In this document: one piece after another, positions 29,263 to 31,573 of the stretch
Layout of the letters: each line of letters opens with the position of its first letter
How positions within the stretch are numbered: the first letter of the stretch is position 1
Position numbers and translations under genes: made by a program
From: a virus
Strand: one strand, 5' to 3'
DNA length: 31,573 bases
IMG/VR virus record: IMGVR_UViG_3300006917_000090
Span: 1-31,573 of that record
Notes under the pieces: model-generated
Told to the model about the DNA's origin: nothing
Database searches by the model: none
The model's input: the letters and a program-made list of their open reading frames with translations, nothing else

Positions 29263-29742
29263 ATGAAAACATGGCATTCCCTCCCGCGCCGGCGCGGCTA
29301 CGCCTTGGAACACGATGCCCAGGTGGCGCTCTTCAAATGGGCGCGCTTGGCCGAGTCGCGATTCCCGGCGCTCGCGTTGATGTTCGCGATCCCCAACGGC
29401 GGCTGGCGGCATATCACGACGGCGGCGAGCCTCAAAGACGAAGGCGTGAAATCTGGCGTCCCTGACATTTTCTTGCCTTCGCCGGCTCGCGGATTCGCTG
29501 GCCTTTTCATCGAGATGAAGCGCGCCGACGCGAAGCCCAAAAGCGAAGGCGCAAAAGGGCCGCTGAGCGATGAGCAGGTCCAGTGGCTTTCGGCGCTTAC
29601 TAAGCAGGGTTATCTCGCGAAGGTCTGCTATGGATCGGAGGAAGCTATCGGGCTTGTGGCTTGGTATCTAGGAGGTCCGTCAATCGCTTATAATGATTTT
29701 CTCGTAAGCCATTTAACCGATAAAGGCATCGAAGCGCCATGA
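29263..29742 (+). CDS. VRR-NUC domain nuclease
   Basis: This 159-residue enzyme shows the VRR-NUC features in order. Glu16 lies in ALEHDAQVALFKWAR, and PNGG occurs at 44-47. GVKSGVPDIFL follows, with Asp68, and then GLFIEMKR with Glu84 and Lys86, the D-ExK metal site. The C-terminal LSDEQVQWLSALTKQGYLAKVCYG also matches. VRR-NUC is a PD-(D/E)XK-related domain acting on branched or structured DNA. Phages often pair it with a SNF2 helicase. Start at ATG 29263, 7 bases after the fusion gene. The stop overlaps the next ATG. Confidence 0.88.
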   Translation: MKTWHSLPRRRGYALEHDAQVALFKWARLAESRFPALALMFAIPNGGWRHITTAASLKDEGVKSGVPDIFLPSPARGFAGLFIEMKRADAKPKSEGAKGPLSDEQVQWLSALTKQGYLAKVCYGSEEAIGLVAWYLGGPSIAYNDFLVSHLTDKGIEAP

Positions 29743-30035
29743 GTAATACCCTCTCAGAAACGGCCCGCTGCGCGAAGAAAAATCACCGCTGCGTTCTTTG
29801 CGGGGAAAAGATCGCCGCCGGCCAGGTTTACCATCGACGGAACGGGGTTAGCTCCGGCGACTTCTGGACGATGAAGATGCACCACAACTGCTGGCTCTAT
29901 GAGTCGTCACCCGGCGCGGTGGACGCGGATTGGTATGAGGACGTATGGGACCCGGCTTTTTCAAAGGATATGGCCGATCAGTGGGTGAAAGACCAACAGG
30001 TAGCCTTAACCAAGGAGGGAATCGAATTGCCATGA
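29739..30035 (+). CDS. Small Zn-binding protein
   Basis: This 98-residue protein contains CVLCGEKIAAGQVYHRRNG followed by MKMHHNCWLYES. It thus has a CxxC and then a His-Asn-Cys group, a zinc-binding arrangement that often marks a small nuclease-like or DNA-binding knuckle. An HNH enzyme is a possible alternative, but the active-site pattern is not visible. ATGA overlaps at both ends keep it in the operon. Confidence 0.6.
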   Translation: MSNTLSETARCAKKNHRCVLCGEKIAAGQVYHRRNGVSSGDFWTMKMHHNCWLYESSPGAVDADWYEDVWDPAFSKDMADQWVKDQQVALTKEGIELP

Positions 30036-30364
30036 GCAAACACCTAGAAGGATCACCCGACTACATCACCGAGGCCGAACGCGACGCCGCCGACTGGCAG
30101 CGCGTCGAGAAGGCGGACGCGGGGAGGGATGAGCTAAAAAACCACCAAAAACCCATGACAAACCCGAACGATCAAGCATACCCAACCGTGACCGAAACGT
30201 CATACGTTCCCGGCCTCACCAAGCGCGAATACTTCGCCGCTATGGCGATGCAGGGGTTCTGCTCAAATCCTTCATGGGATGACAACTCGTTTGATTCCAT
30301 GGCATCAGCTGCGGTCGATTACGCCAACGCCATCATCGAAGCCCTCAACAAGCCCGTGCCATGA
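30032..30364 (+). CDS. Hypothetical early phage protein
   Basis: Start at the ATG overlapping the previous stop, giving 110 residues; an internal ATG at 30154 begins the stretch most like other phages (MTNPNDQAYPTVTETSYVPGLTKREYFAAMAMQG). The core GLTKREYFAAMAMQGFCS followed by a helical AAVDYANAIIEALN is a frequent small phage protein pattern with unknown function. The N-terminal 40 residues may be an addition specific to this phage. Coupled to the next gene by ATGA. Confidence 0.6.
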   Translation: MSKHLEGSPDYITEAERDAADWQRVEKADAGRDELKNHQKPMTNPNDQAYPTVTETSYVPGLTKREYFAAMAMQGFCSNPSWDDNSFDSMASAAVDYANAIIEALNKPVP

Positions 30365-30597
30365 ATATCGAATGGAGAATTAAACAGACCATCTACACCA
30401 ACCAAAATGGGATGGCGGGAGCGATTAAACAAAACAAGCCACTGGTGAAAGTAGTCTCAGTCGAGTTGGCTGGATCTATAGGTGGAGCGCGGGCAATCAG
30501 CATTAATGGGAAGTGGTTTAAAGAGGCCGATGACGGCGATTCTGCCGGACTTGAGTATGAGTGGAATGACGCCGAAACCCCTACCTACTGCCCATAG
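30361..30597 (+). CDS. Small beta-rich hypothetical protein
   Basis: This 78-residue protein starts on the previous stop. The sequence is beta-rich (NIEWRIKQTIYTNQNG, LVKVVSVELAGSIGGARAISINGKWFKEA) with an acidic C-terminus. No family is recognised. Codon use looks like its neighbours and the only evidence for translation is the frame and the overlap. The stop is 13 bases before the next ATG. Confidence 0.5.
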   Translation: MNIEWRIKQTIYTNQNGMAGAIKQNKPLVKVVSVELAGSIGGARAISINGKWFKEADDGDSAGLEYEWNDAETPTYCP

Positions 30598-30610
30598 CCG
30601 CGCCCACCCC

Positions 30611-30994
30611 ATGACAACCCAACTAGAAATTGACTGGCCATTGCATCGAAATTCGGACGATATGGGACTGCCTCCTAATATCGACTGGACCGCGAAAGCC
30701 GCGCGAGCAGTCGGCAGGGACATAACGGCGGGCAAGCACGGCGGTAACCCGGAGAGCGTTGCGGCTTATCGTCGCGCCAGGGACTCGATGCCGGAGAGTC
30801 GGGCCGAGGTGCTGGCGAAGATAAAGGCCAGCGGGCGACGCGGCCTGACCTGCAAGGAATGCGCCGAGGTGATGGGCGTCGAGATGCACGCGATTTCCGG
30901 CCGCATCACCGAGCTAAAGGCAGCAGGCCTGATCCTGCCCAATGGCGAGCGCAGAGACGGCGGGGCTGCGCTGGTTGCAAATGGTGACACTTGA
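30611..30994 (+). CDS. Winged-helix DNA-binding protein (putative)
   Basis: Start at ATG 30611, giving 127 residues; a longer frame from 30482 overlaps the preceding gene. The C-terminal part (AEVLAKIKASGRRGLTCKECAEVMGVEMHAISGRITELKAAGLILPNGERRDGGAALV) is a clear winged helix-turn-helix. The N-terminal 45 residues are disordered, with NPESVAAYRRARDSM. Phage proteins of this form precede DUF1376-type replication genes and may act in gene control or origin binding. The stop lies within a TTGACA box at 30991-30996. Confidence 0.7.
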   Translation: MTTQLEIDWPLHRNSDDMGLPPNIDWTAKAARAVGRDITAGKHGGNPESVAAYRRARDSMPESRAEVLAKIKASGRRGLTCKECAEVMGVEMHAISGRITELKAAGLILPNGERRDGGAALVANGDT

Positions 30995-31139
30995 CACGAT
31001 CCAGACCCGCCTAGAATCTCTAGGCGGCTTGCTGATGGCCATGAAAAATCCAACTCTTACCAGACAATCCAATTCTGCCCCTTCGCCCGGCTCGCCGGGA
31101 TCAGCCGAGGGGGTGGAATTGGGTTTTTTGTTGCCATGA
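30981..31139 (+). CDS. Possible small protein overlapping the leader of DUF1376
   Basis: A 52-residue frame from ATG 30981 runs through two hairpins to a TGA that overlaps the next ATG as ATGA. The product (MVTLDTIQTRLESLGGLLMAM...) has a helical start and a low-complexity Ser/Pro/Gly middle that mirrors the hairpin sequence. The coupling favours a real gene; the strong terminator-like structure inside it favours a non-coding leader. I lean only slightly toward coding. Confidence 0.35.
   Translation: MVTLDTIQTRLESLGGLLMAMKNPTLTRQSNSAPSPGSPGSAEGVELGFLLP
31007..31027 (+). promoter_or_regulatory. Perfect 9-base inverted repeat in the DUF1376 leader
   Basis: CCGCCTAGA at 31007-31015 and TCTAGGCGG at 31019-31027 are perfect arms around ATC. 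It lies 11 bases after a TTGACA (30991-30996), so it would cover the -10 area of that promoter candidate, as expected for an operator. It could also be an RNA hairpin. Confidence 0.5.
31069..31129 (+). terminator. Terminator-like structure just before the DUF1376 start
   Basis: Outer arms CCAATTC (31069-31075) and GAATTGG (31116-31122) pair, as do CCCC (31078-31081) and GGGG (31109-31112). An inner CCCGG-CTCG-CCGGG hairpin lies at 31086-31099. TTTTTT at 31124-31129 follows the outer arm by one base. This is a strong intrinsic-terminator layout, six bases before the ATG at 31136. It would attenuate transcription into the DUF1376 gene. Confidence 0.6.
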
Positions 31140-31573
31140 GCTTCAACCTCTCCCCGAAGCGCACGCGATCACCCTGGTTTGCCTTTTACCCGGACGACTG
31201 GACGGGGGGAACACGGGTAATGACTCTCGCCGCTCGTGGGGCATATCTCGATCTCTTGGCCTACCAATTCGCGAGTGGCCCGATCCCGAAAGACGACCGC
31301 GCCATTTGCCGGATCATCGGAGCGTTTCCGGATGAATGGGACACGATCAAGGGTGAAATCCTTCCAAAGTTTGAGGAAACCGAATCAGGATTTGTGAACC
31401 GAAGGATGGAAAAAGAGGCCGACGAAAGGTCCGAAATCCGTTCAAAACGTGTAGAAGCGATAAACAAAAGGTGGAACAAACCGAATACAAATGAAATACA
31501 AACCGGATACAAAAGTATCGATTCTGTAGATACGTCCCCGTCCCCGTCCCCGTCCCCGTCCCCGTCCCCGTCC
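31136..31573 (+). CDS. DUF1376 (YdaU-like) protein, truncated at the window edge
   Basis: The N-terminal 146 residues are visible. WFAFYPDDWTGGTRVMTLAARGAYLDLLAYQFASGP is the DUF1376 signature, and PKDDRAICRIIG and FVNRRMEKEADERSEIRSKRVEAINKRWN complete the domain. DUF1376 proteins are found before DnaB/DnaC-type or other replication genes in many prophages and are thought to act in DNA replication initiation. A Ser-Pro linker (SPSPSPSP) begins at about residue 134 and runs off the window. Start at ATG 31136 on the ATGA overlap. Confidence 0.88.
   Translation, partial: MSFNLSPKRTRSPWFAFYPDDWTGGTRVMTLAARGAYLDLLAYQFASGPIPKDDRAICRIIGAFPDEWDTIKGEILPKFEETESGFVNRRMEKEADERSEIRSKRVEAINKRWNKPNTNEIQTGYKSIDSVDTSPSPSPSPSPSPS
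31534..31573 (+). repeat. GTCCCC hexanucleotide repeat at the window end
   Basis: The six-base unit GTCCCC repeats about 6.7 times to the last base, coding Ser-Pro in the DUF1376 linker. Tandem low-complexity codon repeats are common in such linkers. The repeat runs into the window edge, so its full length is unknown and an assembly break at the repeat is likely. Confidence 0.85.

Noticed and set aside
1-31573. tRNA genes, rRNA, integrase, transposase, reverse transcriptase (diversity-generating) and att sites
   Set aside because: None was recognised by eye. Absence of an integrase or repressor in the window is not proof of a lytic lifestyle, since the ends are incomplete.

Overview
The window is a GC-rich stretch of a tailed, siphovirus-like dsDNA bacteriophage or prophage. 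It carries packaging, head, tail, lysis, recombination and early replication genes, mostly on the + strand and packed end to start with ATGA or GTGA overlaps. No integrase, CI-type repressor, rRNA, tRNA or host housekeeping gene was seen, so the host and the lysogenic status cannot be read directly. The style (few Shine-Dalgarno sites, a TTGACA box close to several start codons, small Zn-ribbon and ribbon-helix-helix proteins) suggests a Gram-negative environmental bacterium. Verrucomicrobia is my guess, at low confidence.

Layout. Positions 1-7302: the tail of an upstream gene, a small hypothetical protein, Nu1-like small terminase, GpA-type large terminase, gpW-like joiner, gpB-like portal, S49 protease, coiled-coil scaffold candidate and a P22-type major capsid protein. 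This is a mosaic of lambda-type packaging and P22-type coat. Positions 7386-12748: head-tail connector, minor tail protein, tail terminator candidate, tail tube candidate, assembly chaperone, a short (420 aa) tape measure and two tail-tip candidates. Positions 12749-19636 lie on the - strand: a glycine/threonine-rich tail-fibre block, with the largest gene broken by a one-base frameshift near 15058, plus two small downstream genes. Positions 19688-21305 hold a membrane-anchored PAS protein (+) and two unknown genes (-). Positions 21370-22931 (+) hold a capsid-cement-like protein, small membrane or holin-like proteins and a CHAP endolysin.

Positions 23128-31573 (+) look like the early/recombination module: a promoter candidate, a ribbon-helix-helix protein, a tiny membrane protein, a RecT/Bet annealase, a pentapeptide-repeat protein, a RecE-like exonuclease, small Zn-ribbon and ribbon-helix-helix proteins, a SNF2-type helicase fused to a DNA methyltransferase, a VRR-NUC nuclease, several small proteins and a truncated DUF1376 replication-type gene. 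The window ends inside a GTCCCC hexanucleotide repeat.

The most unusual element is the 88-base leader of the recT gene. From 23435 to 23504 the triplet CAC recurs every five bases, in 13 of 14 consecutive pentamers, with variable two-base spacers. This looks like a nucleic-acid-level array for a repeating binder, such as a TRAP-like RNA-binding ring, the annealase itself, or the ribbon-helix-helix protein encoded just upstream. I know of no described element like it. Secondary points of interest are the TTGACA boxes 13-20 bases before SD-less starts, terminator-like hairpins placed just before or over start codons, and the helicase-methyltransferase fusion beside VRR-NUC.
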